From contig JAGXIP010000225.1 in the NCBI GenBank assembly GCA_024635585.1, positions 1 to 35,683 of the forward strand: a stretch of DNA of 35,683 nt. The letters are read 5' to 3'. A program made the position numbers and the translations under genes. Origin of the DNA: Saccharicrinis sp. (lineage in GTDB: Bacteria > Bacteroidota > Bacteroidia > Bacteroidales > Marinilabiliaceae). Position 1 is the first letter of the stretch. Each line of letters begins with the position of its first letter. This document shows, piece by piece, positions 8,403 through 16,241 of the stretch. Below the pieces are notes generated by a model. That model was not told the DNA's origin. It worked only from the letters and a program-made list of their open reading frames with translations, and ran no database searches.

Positions 8403-8458
8403 AAAACCCCAACCTTGTTCCTGTGATTAATAACTCAAGAGTCTAAGGTTGGGGTTTT
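8403..8458 (+). terminator. Intrinsic terminator after the sugar-binding gene
   Basis: Perfect 14-bp inverted repeat AAAACCCCAACCTT / AAGGTTGGGGTTTT (8403-8416, 8445-8458) followed by further T residues. The 28-nt loop is longer than usual. It separates the sugar-binding gene from the efflux operon. Confidence 0.85.
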
Positions 8459-8503
8459 TACTGCTATTATTTTTTATCCTAACACACTTTTTATCATGAT
8501 AAT

Positions 8504-8549
8504 TTGCAAAATTGAAAATAATGGCTTTACTTTGTTAGTGAACACTAAC
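8504..8549 (+). promoter_or_regulatory. Promoter with overlapping TetR-type operator for the efflux operon
   Basis: TTG (8504-8506), a 20-nt spacer and TTACTTTG (8527-8534) fit the Bacteroidota -33/-7 promoter. Starting on the last base of the -7 element is a palindrome GTTAGTG-AA-CACTAAC (8534-8549) with two perfect 7-bp arms. That is the size and placement expected of a TetR-family operator blocking its own promoter. tetR starts 15 bp downstream, so autoregulation by the first gene is the simple reading. Confidence 0.8.
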
Positions 8550-8564
8550 TAACTAATTTGCCTA

Positions 8565-9140
8565 ATGCTTACAGAACGCCAGCAACAAATAATAGAAACC
8601 TCCATAGATTTGATTGATCAAAAAGGAATACAGGGATTTACGATTAAAAATTTATCAAAAGAGATTGGGATATCGGAGCCAGCTATTTATCGCCATTTCG
8701 AAAGTAAGGTAATGATATTGAGTACTATTCTGGATTCGTTTAAACAGGGTATGAGCACATATCATCAAAGTAAGGATCAGGGAAGTTGCACTACGGCAGA
8801 AGAGCAGATAAAAGAGTTTTTTAGTACGGTATTTATGATGTTGAGTATTAAGCCTGCATTAGTTTCAGTGATTTTTGCAGAAGAGATATTTCAGAATGAG
8901 GCTGCTTTATCAATTAAAGTGAGGGAGATACAGGACGCCAATGAAAAAGTAATATTAGCCATGCTAAAAGATCTACCTCTCAATAAAAAAATGGCTGACA
9001 CAGACCTTGAGGTATTTATTATATTGTTGTTGGGTTCGGCAAGGCTATTGGTGCGTAAATGGAAGGGGAGCAATTATAGTTTCGACCTAAGTAAAAAAGG
9101 GGAGGCTCTGATTGACACTATTTTAAAGGCAATAGTTTAA
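8565..9140 (+). CDS. TetR/AcrR-family transcriptional regulator
   Basis: 191 aa. The N-terminal helix-turn-helix spans residues about 5-55 with the family signature GFTIKNLSKEIGISEPAIYRHFESK; the variable C-terminal ligand-binding helices span about 65-190. TetR proteins usually repress their own operon and release DNA on binding a small toxic compound. The gene is the first of the efflux operon: the TolC-like gene starts 19 nt after its stop, and a perfect palindrome overlaps the promoter just upstream (8534-8549). It is therefore most likely the local repressor of the pump. The inducer cannot be deduced. Confidence 0.93.
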   Translation: MLTERQQQIIETSIDLIDQKGIQGFTIKNLSKEIGISEPAIYRHFESKVMILSTILDSFKQGMSTYHQSKDQGSCTTAEEQIKEFFSTVFMMLSIKPALVSVIFAEEIFQNEAALSIKVREIQDANEKVILAMLKDLPLNKKMADTDLEVFIILLLGSARLLVRKWKGSNYSFDLSKKGEALIDTILKAIV

Positions 9141-9159
9141 AATTTATACGTAAACATTA

Positions 9160-10428
9160 ATGCGAAGTATGAAACAGTCGTTTTTATTGATAGTAATAAT
9201 ATGGAGTTTAGGCATTTCTGCTCAAGAACCACTCAGTTTGAAGGATTGTTACATCCTGGCTGAAAAGACTTTTCCTTTGTCGCGGCAAAAGACTTTGCTG
9301 GATGAAAAATCGAGCTACGAACGTTCGGAAATTAAAACGAGTGCTTTGCCCCAAATCAGCTTGAATGGTAGTGCTACCTGGCAGTCAGAGGTAATAAAGA
9401 TTCCTTTAGAAATGCCCGGTATAAATATTAGTTCTCCTAACAAAGATCAATATCGGGCTACTTTAGATGTGGAGCAACTTATTTATAATGGCAACAGCAT
9501 CTCTAAACGCGCTGCGCTAAAAGACGCCGAAACGCTATCCGATCAGCAACAGGTAGAAGCCACCTTGTATGGACTTAAAAACAGAGTTAACCAATATTTT
9601 TTCAATGCGCTTCTGCTTCAGGAACAAGCGGAGTTGCTTGAGGCAAAGCAAAAGCAACTGAAAGCTCGATTAGAGGAGGTAGCTTCTGCTGTGAAATTTG
9701 GCGCATTGTTGCCATCGGAAAAGGATGTTTTGCAAGCTGAATTTTTGTTGACTCGTCAGGAAGTAACCCGCGTTAAAAAAGACAAAGAAACGGCTTTACA
9801 TCAGCTTTCGTCTCTGATTTCTACCGAAATAAATTCGGCTGTGAGACTTGAAAAACCAGAGTTATCGGTTATTATACCAAAGGGTTTGCAACGACCCGAA
9901 CTAAAGCTTTATACGCTGAAAAATGAAGAACTTACCCAACGGCAGAAACTGATTGGAATTGAAAACTATCCCCGTCTTTCGGGCTTTGCACAAGCCGGCT
10001 ATGGTAATCCAGGACTGAACATGCTGAACAACAATTTTGATGATTTTTATATGGTGGGAGCCAGGCTAAGATGGAGCTTTTTTGACTGGGGCAGAACTAA
10101 GGATAAAAAACAAGCCTTGGAAATATCTAAAGAAATGATGATTGCGGAGAAAGAAACCTTTGTGCTGAACAACAACATAGAAATGCAGCAGGCCTTAAGC
10201 GAAATTGATAAATACCATGCACTGTTAGAGGCTGATCAGGAAATTGTAGATTTAAGGCAGTCTATAGTTGCCAGTAGTCAATCACAATTAAAAAATGGTG
10301 CTATTACCGCTTCGGAATATCTTACGGAATTTAACAAGTTATACAGTGCGGGCATAAATAAAAAACTGCACGAATTGCAGTTGGAGCTCGCTAAGGCTAA
10401 TTATAGAATTGTACAAGGTTATCCTTAA
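9160..10428 (+). CDS. TolC-family outer-membrane efflux channel
   Basis: 422 aa from the ATG at 9160 (a second ATG at 9169 also gives a full signal peptide, MKQSFLLIVIIWSLGISA). After the signal come two OEP repeats, about 25-215 and 225-420, rich in long coiled-coil helices (LLEAKQKQLKARLEEVASAVKFGALLPSEKD and, in the second repeat, VASSQSQLKNGAITASEYL). The trimeric family forms the outer-membrane duct and periplasmic tunnel of tripartite pumps. It stands between the TetR regulator and the membrane-fusion gene, the common order in Bacteroidota YbhFSR-like export operons. Translation looks intact. Confidence 0.92.
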   Translation: MRSMKQSFLLIVIIWSLGISAQEPLSLKDCYILAEKTFPLSRQKTLLDEKSSYERSEIKTSALPQISLNGSATWQSEVIKIPLEMPGINISSPNKDQYRATLDVEQLIYNGNSISKRAALKDAETLSDQQQVEATLYGLKNRVNQYFFNALLLQEQAELLEAKQKQLKARLEEVASAVKFGALLPSEKDVLQAEFLLTRQEVTRVKKDKETALHQLSSLISTEINSAVRLEKPELSVIIPKGLQRPELKLYTLKNEELTQRQKLIGIENYPRLSGFAQAGYGNPGLNMLNNNFDDFYMVGARLRWSFFDWGRTKDKKQALEISKEMMIAEKETFVLNNNIEMQQALSEIDKYHALLEADQEIVDLRQSIVASSQSQLKNGAITASEYLTEFNKLYSAGINKKLHELQLELAKANYRIVQGYP

Positions 10429-10520
10429 TAAAATGGTAGCCACTAAAAAAAAAGGAAATATCCGCTATACATGGGAGTCAATACGCAGGAGTACATAAAA
10501 AAAATCAGTAGTTATAATAC

Positions 10521-10548
10521 TTGATACTTGATACTTGTATCTTGATAC
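10521..10548. repeat. Four tandem 7-bp units (TTGATAC)
   Basis: TTGATAC, TTGATAC, TTGTATC, TTGATAC stand head to tail just before the membrane-fusion gene start (10562). The third unit differs in three positions. Length change here would alter the spacer in front of the gene, but no promoter is evident. Confidence 0.75.
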
Positions 10549-10561
10549 TAATTTCAACAAC

Positions 10562-11443
10562 ATGAAAACAATCACTTTAATTTCTATAACCATAATTGCA
10601 GCTTTACTCACAGGCTGCAAACAAGAACCTACTGCCGATGCATACGGAAATTTTGAGGCTACCGAGATAACGGTTTCGGCAAAAGCCCAGGGAGAAATAC
10701 AATATTTAAACCTTGAGGAAGGCAGTGTTTTGGAAGAACAAACTATCGTAGGACTCATAGATACCATGACATTGTATTTGAATAAGGTGCAGTTGCTGGC
10801 GCAAAAAGAGGTGGTACGGTCCAGATCAGGTAATATATGGTCGCAGATAGCGGTGCTGCAATCGCAATTAAAAACTGCCGAATTGGAACTGGGCAGGGTA
10901 CAAAATATGTTTAAAGAAGAGGCAGCCACCAGTCGGCAGCTCGACCGGGCCCAAAGCGAAGTGGAAGTACTGCATAAAAGGATGGATAATGTAAAAACGC
11001 AGAATGCACCTATCGTAAGCGAGGTACAAAGTATTGAGGCTCGGATAGCCCAAATACAGCATCAAATAGAAGAAAGCAAAATCATCAATCCTGTAAAGGG
11101 AACCGTGCTAAACCAATATGCCGAGCCTGGCGAGATAACGGCCTTTGGCAAACCGCTTTATAAAATTGCCAATCTCGATGAAATGACCTTGCGGGTTTAT
11201 ATCAGTGAAACGCAGCTATCGCAGATTGAAATAGGCCAGATGACGAACGTGAAAATAGATTTTGGTGAGGATACAAAAGGTTAGGAGGTAAAAATAAGTT
11301 GGATTTCGTCTGCCGCCGAATTTACGCCTAAGATAATACAGACCAAAGAAGAACGTGTAAACCTTGTGTATGCCGTTAACATCAAAGTAATAAACGATGG
11401 CGGTCTGAAAATAGGTATGCCAGGGGAGGTTTTTTTTGAATAG
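10562..11443 (+). pseudogene. HlyD-family membrane fusion lipoprotein, interrupted by in-frame TAG
   Basis: Starts at ATG 10562 with a lipoprotein signal (LLTGC, Cys19). The order is that of the HlyD/EmrA-like adaptor of YbhFSR-type pumps: lipoyl half 1 (ATEITVSAKAQGEIQYLNLEEGS), a coiled-coil hairpin about residues 65-165, lipoyl half 2 (INPVKGTVLNQYAEPGEIT) and the beta-barrel (MTLRVYISETQLSQIEIGQ). The frame meets TAG at 11282-11284 after 240 codons. It then continues without change of frame for 52 more codons (EVKISWISSAAEFTPK..., ending MPGEVFFE) to a second TAG at 11441-11443. The tail is plainly the rest of the same protein family (ISW-S--AEFTPK--QTKEER-NLVYAV). This looks like a nonsense mutation; suppression, read-through or a sequencing error are the alternatives. 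Loss of the last strand region would probably stop assembly with TolC and the permeases. Confidence 0.85.
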
Positions 11444-11667
11444 GGCCTAGGGCAGGGAGCGTGGGGCATGGGGCGAAGGATTGTTACTGAATACTGCTAA
11501 CTGTTTTCCCGTCAAAAAATAAATTAAAAATAAGGTGACGGGATGTCACTTCCTGACTGCCGTCAGGCAGGCGCTCCAACTGATACCTAATACCGATCAC
11601 TGAATACCGATTACTATTAACTGTTTACTGCTAACTGTTTACTGATCACTGAATAATAATCATAGGC
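11444..11667. repeat. Repeat-filled spacer: REP-like palindrome and degenerate ACTG(A/T)-rich tandem repeats
   Basis: The spacer between the broken adaptor gene and the first ATPase holds three kinds of repeat. (1) A G-rich stutter (GGGC, GGGGCATGGGGC) lies at 11444-11475. (2) A REP-like palindrome CCTGACTGCCGTCAGGCAGG at 11552-11571 has arms CCTGAC/GTCAGG around TGCC. (3) Degenerate short units of the type ACTGTTTACTGCTA / GATCACTGAATACC lie at 11485-11510 and 11578-11654. The other genes of the operon are spaced tightly, so this looks like later insertion or expansion. Confidence 0.65.
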
Positions 11668-11703
11668 ATAAAAATACAACATATCAGCAAATCGTACGGT
11701 ACG

Positions 11704-12582
11704 GTGCAAGCGTTGCGCGACATTACTTTTGAGGTTAAGCCGGGCGAACTCTTTGGTTTGATAGGCCCGGATGGTGCAGGTAAAACAACGCTATTCCGTA
11801 TACTCACTACTTTGCTTTTTGCCGATGAAGGAACGGCAAGTGTGGCCGGCATGGATGTGGTAGGAGATTATCGAGATATCCGCAAGGCTGTAGGTTATAT
11901 GCCTGGACGGTTTTCGTTGTATCAGGATTTGAGCGTAGAAGAGAACCTGGATTTTTTTGCCACGATTTTTGGCACTACAGTGGAGGAGAATTACGATTTG
12001 ATAAAAGACATTTACATTCAAATTGAGCCTTTTAAAAAGCGGCGTGTCGTTGCTCTTTCAGGCGGCATGAAACAAAAATTGGCACTTTCGTGTGCCCTGA
12101 TCCATAAGCCTAAAGTGCTTTTTTTAGATGAACCCACCACTGGGGTGGATCCTGTTTCGCGCAGGGAATTTTGGGACATGCTTAAGCGCCTCAATAGTAC
12201 GGGCATCACCGTTTTGGTGTCCACGCCCTACATGGACGAGGCTGAGCTTTGCAACAGGATAGCTTTGATACAGGAAGGAGAATTACTTGTTGTGGATTCA
12301 CCTGAGAATATTGTCGCAAACCATACAGATTCGCTGTACAAGGTAGCCGCTAAAAACACCTACATGCTCATCAAGGATTTAAAGGATTTTAAAGGAAATA
12401 AGAGTGTGTATGCTTTTGGCGAATTTATCCATTACACCCATTCCAACAGTGATTTTTCGGAAGAAAGATTAGGGGAATATTTGGAGGCAAAAGGGCATGA
12501 GGATATAAAAATAGTAAAAGCAAGGGCTGGGATAGAGGATGTGTTTATGGCTTTGTCGGAAAAGAAGGGGACAGAGGTATGA
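11704..12582 (+). CDS. ABC transporter ATP-binding protein (YbhF first-half-like), start codon uncertain
   Basis: 292 aa from GTG 11704. Motifs are Walker A GPDGAGKTT, Q-loop region GYMPGRFSLYQDL, signature LSGGMKQKLALS, Walker B VLFLDEPTTGVDP and the H-loop position as STPYMDEAE, where the usual His is Pro or Tyr. GTG 11704 would remove the first beta-strand and the A-loop aromatic. The open frame upstream (from 11653) encodes KIQHISKSYGTVQAL, exactly the missing piece, but contains only ATA/ATC codons where an ATG is expected (ATA at 11668 followed by AAA ATA CAA CAT). Either a non-AUG start is used or the ATG has mutated to ATA. The protein is a cytosolic motor half of a tandem ATPase exporter with the gene at 12579. 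Its stop overlaps the next start by 4 bp. Confidence 0.85.
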   Translation: MQALRDITFEVKPGELFGLIGPDGAGKTTLFRILTTLLFADEGTASVAGMDVVGDYRDIRKAVGYMPGRFSLYQDLSVEENLDFFATIFGTTVEENYDLIKDIYIQIEPFKKRRVVALSGGMKQKLALSCALIHKPKVLFLDEPTTGVDPVSRREFWDMLKRLNSTGITVLVSTPYMDEAELCNRIALIQEGELLVVDSPENIVANHTDSLYKVAAKNTYMLIKDLKDFKGNKSVYAFGEFIHYTHSNSDFSEERLGEYLEAKGHEDIKIVKARAGIEDVFMALSEKKGTEV

Positions 12583-13316
12583 AGGAGACAGAGAAAGTAA
12601 TCGTTGTAAATGACCTCACCAAAAAATTTGGGAGTTTTACAGCTGTGGATCAGATTAGCTTCGAGACCAGAAAAGGGGAAATATTTGGTTTTTTGGGAGC
12701 CAACGGCGCTGGAAAAACCACCGCCATGAAAATGTTGATTGGTATATCAAAGCCCACTTCTGGCGAAGCTATCGTAAACGGATTCGACGTGAAAACCCAA
12801 CCCGAGAAAGTTAAAAAGACCATTGGCTACATGAGCCAAAAATTTTCGATGTACGACGATCTCAATATCATGGAAAATATTACTTTTTTTGGCGGAATTT
12901 ACGGCTTGTCGCGAAAGGAGATAAAGGAAAGGGGAGAGGCTGTAATTGAAAAGCTTGGTCTGCGGGAGGTAGCAAAAAAACAGGTGGGTTCTTTGCCCTT
13001 GGGATGGAAACAAAAGCTGGCCTTTTCGGTGGCCTTGTTACACGAGCCCAAAGTGGTTTTTCTGGACGAGCCCACAGGTGGTGTAGATCCTATCACCCGA
13101 CGACAGTTTTGGGAGATGATTTATGCCGAGGCCGATAAAGGCACTACCATATTTGTAACCACCCATTATATGGATGAAGCCGAATATTGCAACCGGGTAT
13201 CCATTATGGTGGAAGGCAAAATTGAAGCCCTGGACTCACCCAAAAATCTGAAAAAACAATTTGATGCTTCGTCCATGGATGAGGTGTTCCAAAAACTGGC
13301 GCGCAATGTGGAATAA
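12579..13316 (+). CDS. ABC transporter ATP-binding protein (YbhF second-half-like)
   Basis: 245 aa, overlapping the preceding ATPase gene by 4 bp (ATGA), which indicates translational coupling. Motifs in order are A-loop KKFGSF, Walker A GANGAGKTT, Q-loop YMSQKFSMYDDL, a divergent signature SLPLGWKQKLAFS (normal LSGGQ reduced to LPLGW), Walker B VVFLDEPTGGVDP and H-loop VTTHYMDEAE. In E. coli YbhF the two ATPase units are fused in one chain; here they are separate genes. The first unit lacks a standard H-loop His and this one has a divergent signature, the usual asymmetry of such heterodimers, which leaves probably one fully active ATP site. It powers the two ABC-2 permeases encoded next. Confidence 0.94.
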   Translation: MKETEKVIVVNDLTKKFGSFTAVDQISFETRKGEIFGFLGANGAGKTTAMKMLIGISKPTSGEAIVNGFDVKTQPEKVKKTIGYMSQKFSMYDDLNIMENITFFGGIYGLSRKEIKERGEAVIEKLGLREVAKKQVGSLPLGWKQKLAFSVALLHEPKVVFLDEPTGGVDPITRRQFWEMIYAEADKGTTIFVTTHYMDEAEYCNRVSIMVEGKIEALDSPKNLKKQFDASSMDEVFQKLARNVE

Positions 13317-14451
13317 TTTTAAATCGAAATTCTTGGGCACAAACTTTAAACGGTTTATGGGATTTGTGAAAAAAGAATTCTATCACATATTCAGGGATAA
13401 GCGGTCTATGTTTATCTTGTTTGGTATGCCCATTGCGCAAATACTGCTTTTTGGTTTTGCCATAACCAACGAAATTAAAAACGTGAACATTGGCATCTTG
13501 GATAAATCTAAAGATTCGGAAACCATACATATCACAAACAGAATAAGCTCTTCGCCATATTTTAAGATAAAAAATATTGTGAGCAGTGAGCAGCAAATAG
13601 AAGCTATTTTTAAGAAGGGCCAAGTGAAGGCCGTGTTGGTATTTGAAAAAGATTTTGGGAAAAATCTAAAATCTACGAACCTCGCCAATGTTCAGATCAT
13701 TAGCGATGCCACCGATCCCAATACGGCCAATACGGTTACCAATTACATCCAATCCATTTTGCAGGATTACCAACGCGAGATTAACTTAGGTATTCCCGGA
13801 AGGGAGCCAATAGAAGTACGATCGCGGATGTTTTATAACCCGGAACTAAAAGGCGTTTTTAACTTCCTTCCCGGGGTTATGACGGTGATACTCATGCTGG
13901 TGTCGGCCATGATGACCTCCATCTCCATCGCCCGCGAAAAGGAGCAGGGCACCATGGAAGTGTTGCTGGTTTCGCCTTTAAAACCTCTTCAGGTTATTAT
14001 TGGCAAGGTGTTCCCCTATATCTTTTTATCCATTATAAATGCTATCGTAATTTTATTGTTGGGGTTTGTAGTTTTTGGTATGCCGGTGCAGGGTAGTTAT
14101 TTTTTGTTGGCGCTCGAAACTGTTTTGTTTATTCTTTGTGCCTTATCATTGGGCATTCTTATCTCCATCATTTCCAAAACCCAACAAACAGCCATGATGA
14201 TTTCGCTGATGGGATTGATGCTCCCCATCATTCTTTTGAGCGGTTTTATTTTTCCCGTTTCAAGCATGCCTTGGCCGCTGCAGGCCATCAGCAATATTAT
14301 CCCCGCCAAATGGTATAACTTGATTTTAAAAGGTGTGATGATCAAAGGTGTGGGTCTCCGGTTTCTTTGGAAAGAAACGCTTATCTTACTAGGAATGACC
14401 GTGTTTTTTATCGTTTTAAGTATTAAGAAATATAAAATCCGCTTAGAATAA
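13306..14451 (+). CDS. ABC-2 type permease (YbhS/YbhR-like), first
   Basis: 381 aa from ATG 13306, which overlaps the ATPase stop by 11 bp; longer in-frame starts would lie deep inside the ATPase gene. The plan is typical for ABC2_membrane_3. A cytosolic coupling helix region (MGFVKKEFYHIFRDKRSM) is followed by TM1 (about 40-60), a large external domain (about 60-185), and five more membrane segments from about 190 to 375. The conserved segment EKEQGTMEVLLVSPLKPLQVIIGK lies after TM2 (key residues REKEQGTMEVL). It pairs with the next permease to form the exporter channel for a drug or other amphipathic compound. The substrate is not predictable from sequence. Confidence 0.93.
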   Translation: MWNNFKSKFLGTNFKRFMGFVKKEFYHIFRDKRSMFILFGMPIAQILLFGFAITNEIKNVNIGILDKSKDSETIHITNRISSSPYFKIKNIVSSEQQIEAIFKKGQVKAVLVFEKDFGKNLKSTNLANVQIISDATDPNTANTVTNYIQSILQDYQREINLGIPGREPIEVRSRMFYNPELKGVFNFLPGVMTVILMLVSAMMTSISIAREKEQGTMEVLLVSPLKPLQVIIGKVFPYIFLSIINAIVILLLGFVVFGMPVQGSYFLLALETVLFILCALSLGILISIISKTQQTAMMISLMGLMLPIILLSGFIFPVSSMPWPLQAISNIIPAKWYNLILKGVMIKGVGLRFLWKETLILLGMTVFFIVLSIKKYKIRLE

Positions 14452-15572
14452 TGAAGACGATAGGCTACATCATACAAAAAGAATTTCGGCAAATATTTCG
14501 GAACAAGGCCATGCTGCCTATTATTTTCGTTATGCCTGTTTTGCAATTGCTTATTCTTTCTAATGCGGCAACGTTCGATATAAAGAACATTCGATTGTTG
14601 TATGTGGATCACGACAGAACTTCCACTTCTAGAGCATTGATCAATTCCTTTGATGCCTCCGATTATTTTAAGGTGATGGACAGGGCATCTTCGCACGCTA
14701 AAGCCTATGAGGCGATGGAAAATGGATCGGTGGATGTGATACTCGAAATACCTAATAAATTTGAGAAAGATCTAAGTCTGGGAAATGTTACAGCGTTAGG
14801 GGTTTATATAAATGCCATAGATGGTGCTAAGGCAGGGGTGGAAAACGTTTATGTGAACCAAGTTGTACAAAGTTTTAGCAAGCAAGTACAATTGAAATAT
14901 TTATCCTCGGCGGGTGGAACCGTAATGGCAGCCAAGGTGGCTAGTGTACCTGCATTCTGGTACAATAAGGAATTGGATTATAAAACATTTATGGTTCCCG
15001 GCATATTGGTGTTGTTGGTCACCATGGTCACACTTTTCCTTTCGTCAATGAACATCGTGCGCGAAAAAGAAACAGGCACCTTGGAACAAATAAACGTAAC
15101 GCCCATCAAAAAGTACCAGTTCATCATCGGGAAATTATTTCCTTTTTGGGTGCTGGGATTGGTATTGTTAACGGTGGGGCTTCTTCTCGCCAAACTGGTT
15201 TTTCACGTTCCTTTGGTGGGCAGCGTAGCTTTGTTGTATCTTTTTACCGCTGTTTATTTGCTGCTGATCTTGGGTATGGGCTTGTTGGTTTCCAATTATA
15301 CCGATACCCAGCAGCAAGCCATGTTTATCGCTTGGTTTTTTGTGGTGATATTTATTTTACTTAGCGGTCTTTTTACCCCCATCGAGAGTATGCCGGGCTG
15401 GGCTCAAAAAATCACCTATCTAAATCCCATTCGTTATTTTGTAGAAATTATCCGTATGGTGATGTTAAAAGGTTCTGGTTTTTGGGATATTGCCAGGCAA
15501 TTGTCAATTATCGCAGGATATGCCTTTGCATTAAATGTTATAACGGTATGGGGCTATAAAAAGACCCGATGA
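14451..15572 (+). CDS. ABC-2 type permease (YbhS/YbhR-like), second
   Basis: 373 aa, with its ATG sharing one base with the preceding stop (TAATG), so it is tightly coupled. The architecture is the same as the first permease: KEFRQIFRNKAMLPIIF before TM1, an external domain with FMVPGILVLLV leading into TM2, the conserved REKETGTLEQINVTP segment, and a C-terminal membrane bundle with SGLFTPIESMPGWAQKI. It is the last gene of the efflux operon; a dispersed palindromic repeat (15585-15662) starts 12 bp after its stop. With the upstream permease and the two ATPases it forms the inner-membrane part of a TolC-linked exporter. Confidence 0.93.
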   Translation: MKTIGYIIQKEFRQIFRNKAMLPIIFVMPVLQLLILSNAATFDIKNIRLLYVDHDRTSTSRALINSFDASDYFKVMDRASSHAKAYEAMENGSVDVILEIPNKFEKDLSLGNVTALGVYINAIDGAKAGVENVYVNQVVQSFSKQVQLKYLSSAGGTVMAAKVASVPAFWYNKELDYKTFMVPGILVLLVTMVTLFLSSMNIVREKETGTLEQINVTPIKKYQFIIGKLFPFWVLGLVLLTVGLLLAKLVFHVPLVGSVALLYLFTAVYLLLILGMGLLVSNYTDTQQQAMFIAWFFVVIFILLSGLFTPIESMPGWAQKITYLNPIRYFVEIIRMVMLKGSGFWDIARQLSIIAGYAFALNVITVWGYKKTR

Positions 15573-15584
15573 TGGAAAGTCTTG

Positions 15585-15662
15585 TTAACCTGAATTATTC
15601 GTAAATTTTCAGAAAGGAAAAATCTTACAAACCTTATATCGGGATAAAATGGGAGAGGTTAA
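15585..15662 (+). repeat. Dispersed palindromic repeat, copy A
   Basis: Begins TTAACCTGAATTATTC and ends AGGTTAA (15656-15662), so the ends are a perfect 7-bp inverted repeat. The first 26 bp match copy C (35064 onward) with three substitutions and one indel. It lies 12 bp after the permease stop, between convergent genes. Confidence 0.7.
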
Positions 15663-15669
15663 AAGACTG

Positions 15670-16092
15670 TTAGCCGTCTACTCCTTTGGAGATAGTTCTT
15701 TTTAGTTTCTTCATCGTTAGAACTGAATTAATCGTAGACATAATCAATCCAATAATTAGAAACCCAATTATTCCAGCGGTTGGAGTCTCTACATCCGAAT
15801 CAGGTTGAATATCAAACAATTTATTATAAAGCAAGAACAATGGTCCTGTAATAAATAGTATCAAAACATATGTGCCAAAAAGAAATAATGAGGACTTTAT
15901 CCAACTTATTTTAATTGATTTTGTAATTCTCGTAATTGTTAGGTTATCAGCAAACCATAATATGGTAAAAAAAATCAGGAAACGTAACAAACCATTAAAA
16001 TTTGGAAACCAATCTCCACCCAAAATGATTACGAATAATAATAAACTCTTTATGAGGGAAATAATTAAAAATGCAAGTATTAGTTGTTTCAT
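15670..16092 (-). CDS. Hypothetical membrane protein (four predicted TM segments)
   Basis: 140 aa. Hydrophobic stretches at about 4-25, 33-50, 70-92 and 105-122 suggest four membrane helices with a short charged C-terminus (MKKLKRTISKGVDG). The segment between the second and third helices is basic (TRITKSIKISWIKSS), probably cytosolic. I do not recognise a family. The gene is AT-rich and uses codons (AAT, ATT, TTA) more AT-biased than the efflux operon beside it. The next gene upstream on the same strand is another orphan membrane protein 149 bp away. It could be an accessory acquisition; no function is offered. Confidence 0.6.
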   Translation of the reverse strand: MKQLILAFLIISLIKSLLLFVIILGGDWFPNFNGLLRFLIFFTILWFADNLTITRITKSIKISWIKSSLFLFGTYVLILFITGPLFLLYNKLFDIQPDSDVETPTAGIIGFLIIGLIMSTINSVLTMKKLKRTISKGVDG

Positions 16093-16241
16093 AATCGCTA
16101 TATAAAAATTAGGAAGGTCGAAGTTTCAATATTTATTTCATTAACCATTTCAAAGATTTGGCGGTGTTTAATTACCCTAATTACTAACATTTCACCCCTG
16201 ATTCCTAATGTTCTATGCCAGTGCCCAGGACACCGTGATTC

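Noticed and set aside
10465..10929. 154-codon minus-strand open frame
   Set aside because: Antisense to the membrane-fusion gene; Cys/Ser-rich shadow composition.
11282..11284. TAG as a pyrrolysine or other recoding site
   Set aside because: No pyl-type genes or downstream recoding hairpin in view, and the family has no conserved special residue here; nonsense mutation is simpler.
13204..14696. Long minus-strand open frames (139, 101 and 199 codons)
   Set aside because: They lie antisense to the ABC ATPase and permease genes, have no family motifs, and the plus-strand genes have full, conserved sequence.
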